Shown one piece after another: positions 17,808 through 26,975 of a stretch of 64,000 nt of DNA. The stretch lies in assembly GCF_001590685.1 (NCBI RefSeq), contig NZ_CP014616.1:2107001-2171000 (forward strand), given 5' to 3'. Under the pieces are notes generated by a model. It was not told the origin of the DNA. It made no database searches and worked only from the letters and a program-made list of their open reading frames with translations. The stretch's first letter is position 1; every line of letters begins with the position of its first letter. Origin of the DNA: Sporosarcina psychrophila (GTDB taxonomy: Bacteria > Bacillota > Bacilli > Bacillales_A > Planococcaceae). The position numbers and the translations under genes are program-made.

Positions 17808-19307
17808 ATGAAGTATGTAATAGGTATAGATTTAGGAACAAGTGCTGTTAAAATTTTACTCGTCAATCAACATGGCGCTGTTGTTCAAGAGGTATCGAAA
17901 TCTTACCCACTAATTCAAGAGAAAACGGGATATAGTGAGCAAAACCCTAAAGATTGGGTTGATCAGACTGTATCGGGTCTACTTGATCTTTTGAAGGATT
18001 TCGATGGGGATCCAGAAGATATTGAAGGCATTAGTTTTTCTGGGCAAATGCATGGACTTGTTTTGTTAGATGAAAATAATGAAGTATTACGTCATGCGAT
18101 TCTCTGGAATGATACAAGGACAACAGCGGAGTGCAAGCGAATTTATGAAGTCGTTGGAGAAAAGCGTTTGTTATCTATAACAAAAAACCACGCATTAGAA
18201 GGATTCACTTTACCAAAAATAGTATGGGTTAAAGAACATGAGCGAGAGTTATTTAGTAAGGTTAAGACGTTTGTTCTTCCAAAAGATTACTTGCGTTACA
18301 AGCTTACAGGTAAATTACAAATGGAGTACTCTGATGCAGCTGGAACACTTCTTTTGGATGTCAGTAAAAAGGAATGGAGTACAGAACTCTGTGAATTACT
18401 AGATATTGATACCAGTCTTTGTCCACCATTAGTTCACTCCTATCAGGAAGTAGGTAAGATAACATCTGTATTTGCAGAATCTACTGGTCTTGCCAACTCT
18501 ACACGTGTATTTGCAGGTGGTGCTGATAATGCTTGTGGTGCTATTGGTTCAGGGATTTTAGAGGATGGAAAAACACTTTGTAGTATTGGGACATCTGGTG
18601 TCGTTTTGTCTTATGAAGCAAGTCCTGATAAAGATTTCCAAGGAAAGGTTCATTACTTTAATCATGGTGCTCCCGACGCATTTTACTCAATGGGTGTTAC
18701 TCTGGCTGCGGGTTATAGCTTAACTTGGTTTAAAGATGTTTTTGCGGGGGACGAATCTTTCGATGATTTACTAGCCGATGTTGGCTCTGTCCCTGTTGGA
18801 TCTAATGGACTGGTATTTACTCCTTATTTGGTGGGTGAAAGAACACCACATGCAGATGCTGCAATTCGTGCAAGTTTTATTGGAATGGACAGTTCTCATC
18901 ACAGAAAAGATTTTGTTCGAGCAATTCTTGAAGGGATTACATTTTCGCTAAATGAAACTATTGATATTTTTCGTCAAAAGGGCAAACAAATCGATACGGT
19001 CATATCAATTGGCGGTGGTGCGAAAAATGAAGATTGGCTTCAGATGCAGGCTGATATTTTCGATGCTGATATTGTTAGACTTAAAAGCGAACAAGGACCA
19101 GGTATGGGGGCAGCCATTTTAGCAGCTTATGGATGTTCATGGTTTGATTCATTGAAGGATTGCGCGAATGAGTTCTTGAAGGAAGATAAACGATTTCATC
19201 CCAATAAAACTAATGTGGAAAAATATAAAAAGATGTTCGCTATTTATCAGGATATTTACGGTCAAACAAAAGATATTAATCGAAGGCTTTTAGAATTCCG
19301 TAGGTAG
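17808..19307 (+). CDS. xylB: Xylulokinase
   Basis: A 499-residue FGGY-family kinase that phosphorylates D-xylulose to xylulose 5-phosphate for the pentose phosphate pathway. The N-terminal phosphate loop is GIDLGTSAVKILL (residues 5-17). The substrate loop SFSGQMHGLVLLD, the catalytic-base region GADNACGAIGSG and the C-terminal GGGAKNEDWLQMQADIF and GPGMGAAILAAYG are all present. The frame extends upstream to TTG 17784, but ATG 17808 has the GCAGGAGAG site. It follows xylA by 31 bases and ends at a terminator. Confidence 0.96.
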   Translation: MKYVIGIDLGTSAVKILLVNQHGAVVQEVSKSYPLIQEKTGYSEQNPKDWVDQTVSGLLDLLKDFDGDPEDIEGISFSGQMHGLVLLDENNEVLRHAILWNDTRTTAECKRIYEVVGEKRLLSITKNHALEGFTLPKIVWVKEHERELFSKVKTFVLPKDYLRYKLTGKLQMEYSDAAGTLLLDVSKKEWSTELCELLDIDTSLCPPLVHSYQEVGKITSVFAESTGLANSTRVFAGGADNACGAIGSGILEDGKTLCSIGTSGVVLSYEASPDKDFQGKVHYFNHGAPDAFYSMGVTLAAGYSLTWFKDVFAGDESFDDLLADVGSVPVGSNGLVFTPYLVGERTPHADAAIRASFIGMDSSHHRKDFVRAILEGITFSLNETIDIFRQKGKQIDTVISIGGGAKNEDWLQMQADIFDADIVRLKSEQGPGMGAAILAAYGCSWFDSLKDCANEFLKEDKRFHPNKTNVEKYKKMFAIYQDIYGQTKDINRRLLEFRR

Positions 19308-19318
19308 TCCTTTTAAAT

Positions 19319-19353
19319 AAGAGTCTCAACTAGTTAGTTGGGACTCTTATTTA
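19319..19353 (+). terminator. Terminator after xylAB
   Basis: AAGAGTC-CAACT pairs with AGTTG-GACTCTT and is followed by ATTTAT. The remaining 340 bp up to the next gene show no other recognisable feature. Confidence 0.8.
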
Positions 19354-19695
19354 TAGAAATACTAGTAACTATTCTGCATAACGGTGAAGAAGTTAATGAC
19401 GAACATAACAGCTAAGTGTGAAATTCTGACATAAAAGTCACTAATGAGATCTAACAAGAACAAGTGAATCCAAATAGGATAGAACTATTATATACAGTTT
19501 GAAGCATGTTCACCGAAGTTTTGCTGAAATGAAATGGATATGATTTGTTCGTAAAAGAGTGAATAATTAATATTATCGTGAGTGCCAAAACGGCTTTTAT
19601 TCATTAGTATACGTATTAAAGCTATTGTTCTTGTATTTCAAATCTGTTGTTATAGGCTTTGTTAAAAAATACTTGGATAAGTGGAGTGAGGAAAA

Positions 19696-20679
19696 ATGAA
19701 TTATCGTCAAATTGGCAATACAGATTTAAAGGTAAGTGAGCTCAGCTTTGGTACTTGGGCAATTGGCGGAGCTTGGGGAAGAACGAATGATCTAGAAGCA
19801 TTGAAAGCTTTAGACCACGCAATAGGAAAAGGTGTAAACTTTTTCGATACGGCAGATGTTTATGGAGATGGCCATAGTGAGGAACTATTAGCGAAAGCAA
19901 CCAAAGGAAAACAATCTGAAATTCATATAGCAACTAAATTCTGTCGAGCAGGGGATGTACATGACCCTAAAACATACTCAATGGAAAGTGTTACAAAGTA
20001 TTGTGAAGACAGCTTAAGACGACTTAATCGCGATCAACTTGATTTGTTTCAAATTAATTGTCCACCAATGGAGATTTTAAAGAATGGTCAAGTGTTTGAA
20101 GTACTTGATCGTTTGAAAGAACAGGGGAAAATTCGCTATTATGGTGTTAGTGTTGAAACTGTTGAAGAGGGTTTATTTTGCTTGGAGCAACCTAATGTTA
20201 GTGCATTGCAAGTCATATTTAACCTATTTCGTCAAAAGCCGTTAGAAGCACTATTTCCGCAAGCAAAGGAACAGGGGGTTGGTATTCTCGCGCGAGTTCC
20301 ACTAGCAAGTGGGTTATTAACAGGGAAGTTTAGAGCCAATTCACAGTTTGAAACAGATGATCATCGTAATTTTAATCGAGATGGAGAAGCATTTAATATT
20401 GGAGAAACATTTGCAGGGGTAGAATTTGCAAAGGGTATAGAGTTAAGTGACAAACTTACTTGGATAGCTGAAAATAGAGGGAATATGACACGGGCAGCAC
20501 TCAAGTGGATTTTAGAAAACGATGCAATTTCTTGTGTAATACCTGGATTTAAAAGCGTTGCTCAAGTAGAAGATAACTTGCAAACTGTAAACGTAGAAAG
20601 TTTTACGGAAAAGGAAATGACCAAATTGGCGAAATTTTACAAGGATGAAGTGCAACGGGAAATTAGAGGGGCGTATTGA
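19696..20679 (+). CDS. Aldo/keto reductase with an altered catalytic tetrad
   Basis: A 327-residue NADPH-type aldo/keto reductase barrel (YghZ/Gfo-like company with sugar genes). Asp and Tyr of the tetrad are in FFDTADVYGDGHSEE (about residues 53-58) and the Lys in HIATKFC (about 82). The usual His in the LYQxH motif is Asn here: LDLFQINCPP (about residue 117). The C-terminal cofactor-binding loop CVIPGFKSVAQVEDN is intact. The ATG at 19696 follows GTGAGG. It lies downstream of xylAB but with its own 388-bp gap. A role in sugar aldehyde reduction is possible; the missing His could slow or change the chemistry. Confidence 0.88.
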   Translation: MNYRQIGNTDLKVSELSFGTWAIGGAWGRTNDLEALKALDHAIGKGVNFFDTADVYGDGHSEELLAKATKGKQSEIHIATKFCRAGDVHDPKTYSMESVTKYCEDSLRRLNRDQLDLFQINCPPMEILKNGQVFEVLDRLKEQGKIRYYGVSVETVEEGLFCLEQPNVSALQVIFNLFRQKPLEALFPQAKEQGVGILARVPLASGLLTGKFRANSQFETDDHRNFNRDGEAFNIGETFAGVEFAKGIELSDKLTWIAENRGNMTRAALKWILENDAISCVIPGFKSVAQVEDNLQTVNVESFTEKEMTKLAKFYKDEVQREIRGAY

Positions 20680-20751
20680 GTTTGTAATGAGGCTGTAAAA
20701 AGCGTCTATGCTTGTTTCAGCAGAAACTTTTACTAATACATTGGTTATCAC

Positions 20752-20787
20752 AAAAATGCCAAAGGGAAAATTCCTTAGGCATTTTTA
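20752..20787 (+). terminator. Rho-independent terminator after the aldo/keto reductase
   Basis: AAAAATGCC-AAGG-AA pairs with TT-CCTT-GGCATTTTT across a short loop. Confidence 0.85.
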
Positions 20788-20953
20788 CATTACTTTGTTT
20801 TACTGGAACTGCATCATATTTATGTTTATGTGTAGTTGCAAAAACGGAATCATCTAATTGCAAGGCGTATGTAAGTATTAATGTGGTACTATTAATTTTG
20901 ACATAATAATCTAAAGTGAAAATGTTTTTCGAAAAAGGTAAAGAGGTGCTTTG

Positions 20954-21838
20954 ATGATCAATCAATTACGTAAAATTTATTCTTCACTTCTTGTATATTC
21001 TGAGAGAAAGGATAACCTAGACCGTACATATAAGTGGTTTGTGACAGACGACAATGAAATTATTGGTATTAGTGAAGAAGAATTAACTTCCAAAGATTTA
21101 TCATTATTAACTACTTTCTTATTACCATATAATATAAACTTACCATTACCTACCGCTGAAGAACAAAAGTGGAGAAACACAGTTCATTCGACTGAAGTAA
21201 ATTCTAACTTTGAAATTAAAAATCCCTATCGCTTTATTTACTTTTCAATCAAAAAAAATCAAATTGACCCAATTATATTTAAAGATGCCATTCATGAACT
21301 ATTTGCAAATCCAGTTCCTATTCTATGGGAAAATGGACATGAAGGGATTATCATAGAAGAACAGACAGTCTATGAAGATAGCATCTCTTTTGAAGAGATT
21401 AAAGATATACTCATGAGCGATTTATATGTGAAAATCAACTTCTTTATAGGATCTTATAAAGACGGTTTGGAGGACATCGCTCAGTATTATCACTCATTAA
21501 TAAATGCGGCTAAGAAAGTATTTATATATACGAATAAGACAGTAGTAACGTATATTGATGCTGTGCCCTATCTACTTATCAATCAAACAGAATCAGATTT
21601 ACGTTCCGATATTGGCAAAACTATTTTACAAGAATACATAAACGATGAAGAAACACTGAAAATGATTGAAACGTTTCTTCAATGTAATTTAAATATATCG
21701 GAGACTGCAAAAGTATTACATATGCACCGAAATAGCCTACAATATCGGTTGGATCGTTTTTTTGAAAAGACGGGGATTGATGTCCGACAATTTCATCATG
21801 CAATGACAGTTTACCTGGCCCTTTTAGCAAGAAAGTAA
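20954..21838 (+). CDS. PucR/CdaR-type helix-turn-helix transcriptional regulator
   Basis: A 294-residue protein whose last 55 residues are a PucR/CdaR C-terminal helix-turn-helix (CNLNISETAKVLHMHRNSLQYRLDRFFEKTGIDVR). These regulate purine, sugar-acid or carbohydrate genes, usually as activators. The first 230 residues have no domain I recognise; they presumably sense a signal. The start is the ATG after AAAGAGGTG; the TTG just before it is not needed. It lies directly before the msmX-type ATPase gene with a 146-bp gap, so that gene is a natural target, though this is inferred from position only. Confidence 0.8.
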   Translation: MINQLRKIYSSLLVYSERKDNLDRTYKWFVTDDNEIIGISEEELTSKDLSLLTTFLLPYNINLPLPTAEEQKWRNTVHSTEVNSNFEIKNPYRFIYFSIKKNQIDPIIFKDAIHELFANPVPILWENGHEGIIIEEQTVYEDSISFEEIKDILMSDLYVKINFFIGSYKDGLEDIAQYYHSLINAAKKVFIYTNKTVVTYIDAVPYLLINQTESDLRSDIGKTILQEYINDEETLKMIETFLQCNLNISETAKVLHMHRNSLQYRLDRFFEKTGIDVRQFHHAMTVYLALLARK

Positions 21839-21951
21839 CTCCATTTGTTAGGAAACTTCGTTCATAGTAAATATGCACGAAGAGTGTCCAGATCTTTGTG
21901 CATATTCACCATTACTTAAATAGTGTAAATATTCTATTCTATTAATAGTAG

Positions 21952-21966
21952 ATGAAAGCACTTACA
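21952..21966. promoter_or_regulatory. cre-like site before the msmX-type gene
   Basis: ATGAAAGCACTTACA matches the CcpA consensus except for the central G. It lies 19 bases before the ATPase start codon. Confidence 0.55.
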
Positions 21967-21984
21967 TACACTGGAGGGAATAAA

Positions 21985-23082
21985 ATGGCAGACTTGAAAT
22001 TGGTAAATATAAGAAAAGTATATGATAAAGATGTTGTTTCTGTTAAAGATTTTAGTTTGGAAATTAGAGATAAAGAATTTTTAGTATTAGTTGGTCCATC
22101 AGGTTGTGGAAAATCAACAACACTTAGAATGATTGCTGGTTTGGAAGAAATATCAGGAGGCGATCTTTTCATCGGTGGTAAAAGAGTGAACGATGTCCCA
22201 CCAAAAGATCGTGACATTGCTATGGTTTTCCAAAACTATGCATTATATCCACATATGGACGTTTACAATAATATGGCATTTGGTTTGAAGCTACGTAAAT
22301 TTAAAAAAGATGAAATAAAAAAACGTGTTGATAATGCGGCTAAAATTTTGGGACTTGAGGACCTCTTAAATCGTAAACCAAAGGCACTTTCAGGTGGACA
22401 GCGTCAACGTGTTGCTTTAGGACGTGCTATTGTACGTGATGCCGAAGTATTCTTAATGGATGAGCCATTATCTAACTTAGATGCTAAGTTACGCGTACAA
22501 ATGCGTGCGGAGATTCAAAAGTTGCACAGGCGCCTGCAAACAACAACTGTTTATGTAACCCATGACCAAACGGAAGCGATGACAATGGCCACGCGCCTCG
22601 TAGTAATGAAGGATGGATTTATTCAGCAAGTAGGAGCCCCTAAAGAAGTTTACGATGAACCTAACAATGTTTTTGTTGGTGGTTTTATTGGTTCTCCAGC
22701 AATGAACTTCTTAAACGGTAAACTAGAAGAGAATCATTTTGTCATGGGAGATGTAAAGGTTCTGGTACCCGAGGGTAAAATGAAATATCTTCGCGAGCAA
22801 AACTATATTGGTAAAGATATCATTCTAGGAGTTCGTCCAGAAGATATTCATGATGAACCGTTATTCCTTGATTTTTCTCCTGAAACAAAAATCAGGGCTT
22901 CGATTGAAGTTGCTGAATTAATGGGTGCCGAGATAATTCTTTATTCTAAGGTAAATGACCAAGATTTTGTTGCACGTGTAGATGCGCGTTTCAATGTTGT
23001 GGCTGGAGAAACAATCGACTTAGCATTTGACCTTAATAAAGCACACTTTTTCGATAGCGAATCAGAATTACGAATTAAATAA
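21985..23082 (+). CDS. msmX: MsmX/UgpC-type sugar importer ATPase
   Basis: A 365-residue ABC ATPase that powers CUT1 carbohydrate importers from the cytoplasmic side. Walker [10 protein letters not shown] (about 38-46), Q-loop [20 protein letters not shown], signature [18 protein letters not shown] (about 135-152), Walker [17 protein letters not shown] and H-loop [15 protein letters not shown] are intact. The C-terminal OB-type domain ([10 protein letters not shown]) follows. The frame opens at 21952, but the ATG at 21985 sits behind GGAGGG. It stands alone and two importers in the window lack an ATPase, so it very likely serves both, as MsmX does in Bacillus subtilis. Confidence 0.93.
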   Translation: MADLKLVNIRKVYDKDVVSVKDFSLEIRDKEFLVLVGPSGCGKSTTLRMIAGLEEISGGDLFIGGKRVNDVPPKDRDIAMVFQNYALYPHMDVYNNMAFGLKLRKFKKDEIKKRVDNAAKILGLEDLLNRKPKALSGGQRQRVALGRAIVRDAEVFLMDEPLSNLDAKLRVQMRAEIQKLHRRLQTTTVYVTHDQTEAMTMATRLVVMKDGFIQQVGAPKEVYDEPNNVFVGGFIGSPAMNFLNGKLEENHFVMGDVKVLVPEGKMKYLREQNYIGKDIILGVRPEDIHDEPLFLDFSPETKIRASIEVAELMGAEIILYSKVNDQDFVARVDARFNVVAGETIDLAFDLNKAHFFDSESELRIK

Positions 23083-23093
23083 GATTAAAAAGT

Positions 23094-23131
23094 AAAGCCA
23101 CTAAGGGGATTAATTTTCCTTTAGTGGCTTT
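23094..23131. terminator. Bidirectional terminator between msmX and the protease gene
   Basis: AAAGCCACTAAGGGGA pairs with TCCTTTAGTGGCTTT around a short A/T loop. Confidence 0.85.
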
Positions 23132-23211
23132 GTATTTGGATTCTTTGATGTTGAAAATGGTTGCCAAACACCACCTATATATCTATTTAACATCTTATCT
23201 ACAAACACTAC

Positions 23212-24027
23212 TTATTGTCGATCATAAAACTCATCTACCGGAACAAATAAACCGACTTTTCCATGCGTTTCATGATCTAACGTGGCGAAAACAATGCCAA
23301 TCACCAGCCCCTTGCTATTAAATACGGGGCTACCGCTATTACCTCGATAAACCGGTGCCTTCATCATAACGACAGGTACATCCCAATCTGGTAGCTGGAT
23401 ATAATCAATTATCGTACCTTCATTTGCAATGCCCTTAAAACTTAAAGGATTACCAATAAAGTTTATGGCTTCATTAGCTGTAAAAGTCGTTTTTTCAGCG
23501 AGTTCTAAATGGGGTAGGTCTTGTCCATTGACTTTTAATACAGCAAGATCGACTGATGGATAGGTATGTACAACTTCTGCCGTAAAACGTCCTTCTTCTG
23601 GGAAAAAGACATTTACAGTGTCGATTCCTTTGACAACATGATAGTTTGTTAGAATAGTTCCGTCACTCGAAATGGAGAAACCTGTGCCTTTGCTTTCAGC
23701 GGATTGAATAACAACAACAGATTTCTTATAGGTACCAATGTTTTCTTGCTTCGATAATTTTGAGGAAGTTTGTAAGAATTCAATGGCTGGGATTGAATAC
23801 ACTTCAAAAATGATCGCAAATGTGTTGAAAACCATCACAATGGAGATAAGCCAAAATAGCCATTTTGGAAATGGGCGTTTCGTTTTGGGGGTTGTTTTTT
23901 CTTGCGCCTCTCTATAAAGGACCTCCTGTTGTGCTTCTAATACCAGTGCTTGTAGCTCTTCATCATCAATTTCCTCATTTGAATCAACGTCTTTTAAATC
24001 AGGCGGTTGTTTTTCATTCGAATTCAT
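23212..24027 (-). CDS. Membrane-anchored HtrA-like serine protease without PDZ domain
   Basis: A 271-residue protein with an acidic, glutamine-rich cytoplasmic N-terminus (1-50), one membrane helix (about 56-77) and an extracellular trypsin-like domain of the HtrA/DegP fold. The catalytic triad is complete: His130 in TNYHVV, Asp160 in SVDLAVLKV and Ser231 in GNSGSPVF. The protein ends just after the protease domain, so the PDZ domain of HtrA/YkdA/YyxA proteins is missing. It is read from ATG 24027 and is divergent from the secreted repeat protein at 24,232. A role in quality control or processing at the cell surface is likely; the substrate is unknown. Confidence 0.85.
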   Translation of the reverse strand: MNSNEKQPPDLKDVDSNEEIDDEELQALVLEAQQEVLYREAQEKTTPKTKRPFPKWLFWLISIVMVFNTFAIIFEVYSIPAIEFLQTSSKLSKQENIGTYKKSVVVIQSAESKGTGFSISSDGTILTNYHVVKGIDTVNVFFPEEGRFTAEVVHTYPSVDLAVLKVNGQDLPHLELAEKTTFTANEAINFIGNPLSFKGIANEGTIIDYIQLPDWDVPVVMMKAPVYRGNSGSPVFNSKGLVIGIVFATLDHETHGKVGLFVPVDEFYDRQ

Positions 24028-24231
24028 GCACGCACACCCTAACTATTAAATACATTTCATTATAGTTCATTATAGCAAAGGAAAGAATACAACGTTTTTT
24101 CTTTTATTTGTTTGTCATCATTTATTAAGTCAGAACATATAATGAATGGTTCAATGACATTTAGATGGAAGAATGAATATAGTCCAAGCGTATTTTTCTT
24201 ACACAATTATTTAGTAAAAGGGGAATGAGAT

Positions 24232-25320
24232 ATGAGCAGAGAAAAGAAGAGAATGTTGGTCCTTTCTATAGCATTAGCACTTGGGATTGGCGGAGTGATG
24301 CCATCTTATACTTTCGCAGCGGTGGAACAAGCTGGATCACACTTTCAAATTGGACAGATTGTCAAAGGGACAGTCGTTGAAAATTGGGGTAATGAAATAA
24401 TCGTTAAAGGTGATAGCGGTGAACGCTACCATGTAGGATTGCATACTTTTACTGAGGAGAAAATCCAGGCGATGAATTTCTCAGTTGGAGCTTTGGTGCA
24501 AATCGAAGGAGAAGTCCTGGAAAGCATTGCGGATTTTTATAGCTTTGACTACTTTGTTAAAAATCTACCGCTCGGGGTGACAAAAGATGAAATTAAAAAG
24601 CTTGAACTTCTTTACAATGAGGTAATGACTTTAGAAAAGGATGAGTTATGGGAGGAGGCAGGAGAACTATGGGTGCAAATTAATCGAATAACCAATCCAT
24701 ATTATCTTGCAAATTGGGAGCCTGAAGCATTTGACGTCTATATAAGTATGTTTGAATATCCATTTACGGCTAATGACCTGCTGCAAATGGAAGAACTATA
24801 TTATCAATGGGTTTCACTTGCAAAAAGTGGGGCGGAGATAGAATCTGGCGTTAAATTAGATCAGTTTTTTGAAATTGTCAATACTTATTATGTAGAGCCC
24901 ACATTTGAAGAGTATATTATAGATTTAGGTACGACTATTTCCAAAACAGATTTTCCGGTGATAAAGAAATTATATGAGGATGCTCGCCAGGCTAGTAGTG
25001 ATGGAGACGATCAACTGGCGATGGATAAATGGGAGGCATTTGACTCCGTGATGCGACCGTATTATCGCGCTGCCAATCCAATGCCCACATTTGATGAACA
25101 AATGGCTTATTATGATTTCGAAGTATCTAAGGAAAATCTTTCCAAACTACAAAAAATTTATACTGGCATAATTGACTTGGAGCTTAATGGTAAATATGAT
25201 GAAGTAGATAGTCAATGGGAGTCATTTTATAGCATTTTGGAGCCGTATTTCTCAATGAATGTAAATATCCCATTCCGTGCCACACAAGTCATAATCAACG
25301 GCGAGACTTTTCAAAGATAA
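24232..25320 (+). CDS. Secreted protein with four internal helical repeats, function unknown
   Basis: A 362-residue protein with a signal peptide (cleavage probably after SYTFAA, residue 30). Residues 40-105 form a beta-rich segment (IGQIVKGTVVENWGNEIIVKG) like an OB/S1-type barrel. From about residue 116 there are four imperfect repeats of about 45 residues, spaced roughly 60 apart (about 116-160, 178-222, 236-280, 297-341). Each has a lysine/leucine helix ending in LY, an acidic middle, an aromatic W-E-x-F or D-x-F-F block and a closing PYY/TYY/PYF. I do not recognise the family. It starts behind AAAGGGGAATGAG and ends at a terminator. Confidence 0.75.
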   Translation: MSREKKRMLVLSIALALGIGGVMPSYTFAAVEQAGSHFQIGQIVKGTVVENWGNEIIVKGDSGERYHVGLHTFTEEKIQAMNFSVGALVQIEGEVLESIADFYSFDYFVKNLPLGVTKDEIKKLELLYNEVMTLEKDELWEEAGELWVQINRITNPYYLANWEPEAFDVYISMFEYPFTANDLLQMEELYYQWVSLAKSGAEIESGVKLDQFFEIVNTYYVEPTFEEYIIDLGTTISKTDFPVIKKLYEDARQASSDGDDQLAMDKWEAFDSVMRPYYRAANPMPTFDEQMAYYDFEVSKENLSKLQKIYTGIIDLELNGKYDEVDSQWESFYSILEPYFSMNVNIPFRATQVIINGETFQR

Positions 25321-25329
25321 AACGTATGT

Positions 25330-25360
25330 TAAAATGCCTATCGTTTCGGTAGGCATTTTT
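25330..25360 (+). terminator. Rho-independent terminator
   Basis: AAAATGCCTA and TAGGCATTTTT flank a 9-base loop. The following 270 bp (25361-25631) show no gene; they should hold the promoter of the ATPase/Toprim pair. Confidence 0.88.
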
Positions 25361-25631
25361 GTGTTGTCTTAAATATAACGTAAATATTTCTAAAGCATTG
25401 AAAATTAGTTTTAGGTAGACGTCTGTGTAAAGCTACTCAGTCAATACACCCTAATTTCACTACAGCTTCCAATTGCTAGCCTGAATAACTTATGACAAGT
25501 AAGAGCATATTGATAAGTAAATTACATTTTCACCGCCGATAAACGCATTTAATAATTTACTCTTTAAATGTATTTATCATTGAAAGTAAATGAATATCTT
25601 CATTTTATGTAGAATTCATAGGAGGACCTCC

Positions 25632-26975
25632 ATGAAAAGTATTGTCAGGGTAACCAAAGTAGAAATAACTAATTTGAAAAACGTTAAAAATGGTGAGTTT
25701 CACACAAATTCAACTTTCAATACATCGGAGAAAGCTGATGTCATAGGGTTTTATGGTCAAAATGGTTCTGGGAAAACTGCGGCAGTGGAAGCGTTCAATC
25801 TGTTAAAGACTTTATTATCAGCCAATTATAATGCTCCACTTCCCAAGCTCACATCTAATTTGCTATATTTTAATGAAAAGACTATTCGTTTATTGTTTCA
25901 ATTTATTATTGAAAATCAATTCGGTGAATTCTACGTTAACTATTCAGTCTCTTTGACGGCGGGAAAAGGAAGGTATCAAGTTGTCGAAGAACAAGTAGTA
26001 TATCGAGAAAATAAGGAAAATGAGCCATTCAAAGTTCTAATTTCGAAAACTGTTAAAGGATTAACGATAGGAGCTAATGAATCACATGAAATGAATGAAT
26101 CTGCAAGGGTCTCAGTCATAGTAGCCAATAGAATGGCCACTAGTAACTCAACTTCTTTTGTATTTCGAGAAGAGTTAAAGGAAGTATATGAAGAGCATTT
26201 AGAAGAAACTGAAATTGAAATCATGAAAAGTCTTTCAGATGACCTTAATCGTGATTTACACATCATTGATACGATTCAATATGGTTTATTAGTTGCCAAT
26301 CTTGTTATGCCTTTTAGTGTTCATTTGGAAAGAAAGCGTGGACATATACCCTATGAGATGGCGGACACAATGGTGTTACCACTGGACTTATTTAAAACGA
26401 TTGACCAAGTGGTTAGTCAGACGAATATTGTCTTGCAGACCATTATCCCAGGCCTACTAATAAAGATAAGGCAGATCAATAAGCAGAAGTTGAGTGATGG
26501 CAGTGAAGGGGTTCGCTTTGAGTTTTTATCAAAACAAGGGGAGATTGAACTTCCTTTACGAAGTGAATCGGAAGGTACATTGAAAATTATTTCTATCTTA
26601 AGTACTCTTATTGCAGTTTATAATAATCCGAACGCTTGTGTTGTAATTGATGAGCTCGATGCAGGGATTTTTGAATACTTACTTGGCGAAATATTAGTAG
26701 TTCTGAACGAAAATGCACAAGGTCAACTTTTTTTCACTTCTCATAATTTAAGAATATTAGAAGTGCTTCCAATTCGAAACTTATGGTTTACGACTCTTAA
26801 CGAAGAGGATAGATACCAACAATTAAAAGGTGTTGAAAGGCTAAGCAATGCACGGGATATCTATCTACGTGCAGTGCAACTGGGCGGTCAAGACGAAGAA
26901 GTCTATGCAGAAACGAATTTATATGATATTAAAACGGCATTCCGAAAAGCTGGGATTATACATGACAAATACTAA
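25632..26975 (+). CDS. ABC-type AAA ATPase of a two-gene OLD-like module
   Basis: A 447-residue stand-alone ATPase of the SMC/Rad50/OLD branch (AAA_15/AAA_21, COG1106-like). Motifs: N-terminal strand ITNLKNVKNGEF, Walker A GQNGSGKT (42-49), signature-like SESEGTLKIIS (311-321), Walker B CVVIDELDAG (336-345) and H-loop FFTSHNLR with His371. No membrane segment or nuclease motif. The frame opens at 25590, but ATG 25632 has a perfect AGGAGG. It overlaps the Toprim-like gene by 14 bases, so the two are translated together. Similar pairs (RloA-type, AbiL, PARIS AriA) act in phage defence; a defence role here is inference. DNA-binding or complex formation with the partner is expected. Confidence 0.8.
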   Translation: MKSIVRVTKVEITNLKNVKNGEFHTNSTFNTSEKADVIGFYGQNGSGKTAAVEAFNLLKTLLSANYNAPLPKLTSNLLYFNEKTIRLLFQFIIENQFGEFYVNYSVSLTAGKGRYQVVEEQVVYRENKENEPFKVLISKTVKGLTIGANESHEMNESARVSVIVANRMATSNSTSFVFREELKEVYEEHLEETEIEIMKSLSDDLNRDLHIIDTIQYGLLVANLVMPFSVHLERKRGHIPYEMADTMVLPLDLFKTIDQVVSQTNIVLQTIIPGLLIKIRQINKQKLSDGSEGVRFEFLSKQGEIELPLRSESEGTLKIISILSTLIAVYNNPNACVVIDELDAGIFEYLLGEILVVLNENAQGQLFFTSHNLRILEVLPIRNLWFTTLNEEDRYQQLKGVERLSNARDIYLRAVQLGGQDEEVYAETNLYDIKTAFRKAGIIHDKY

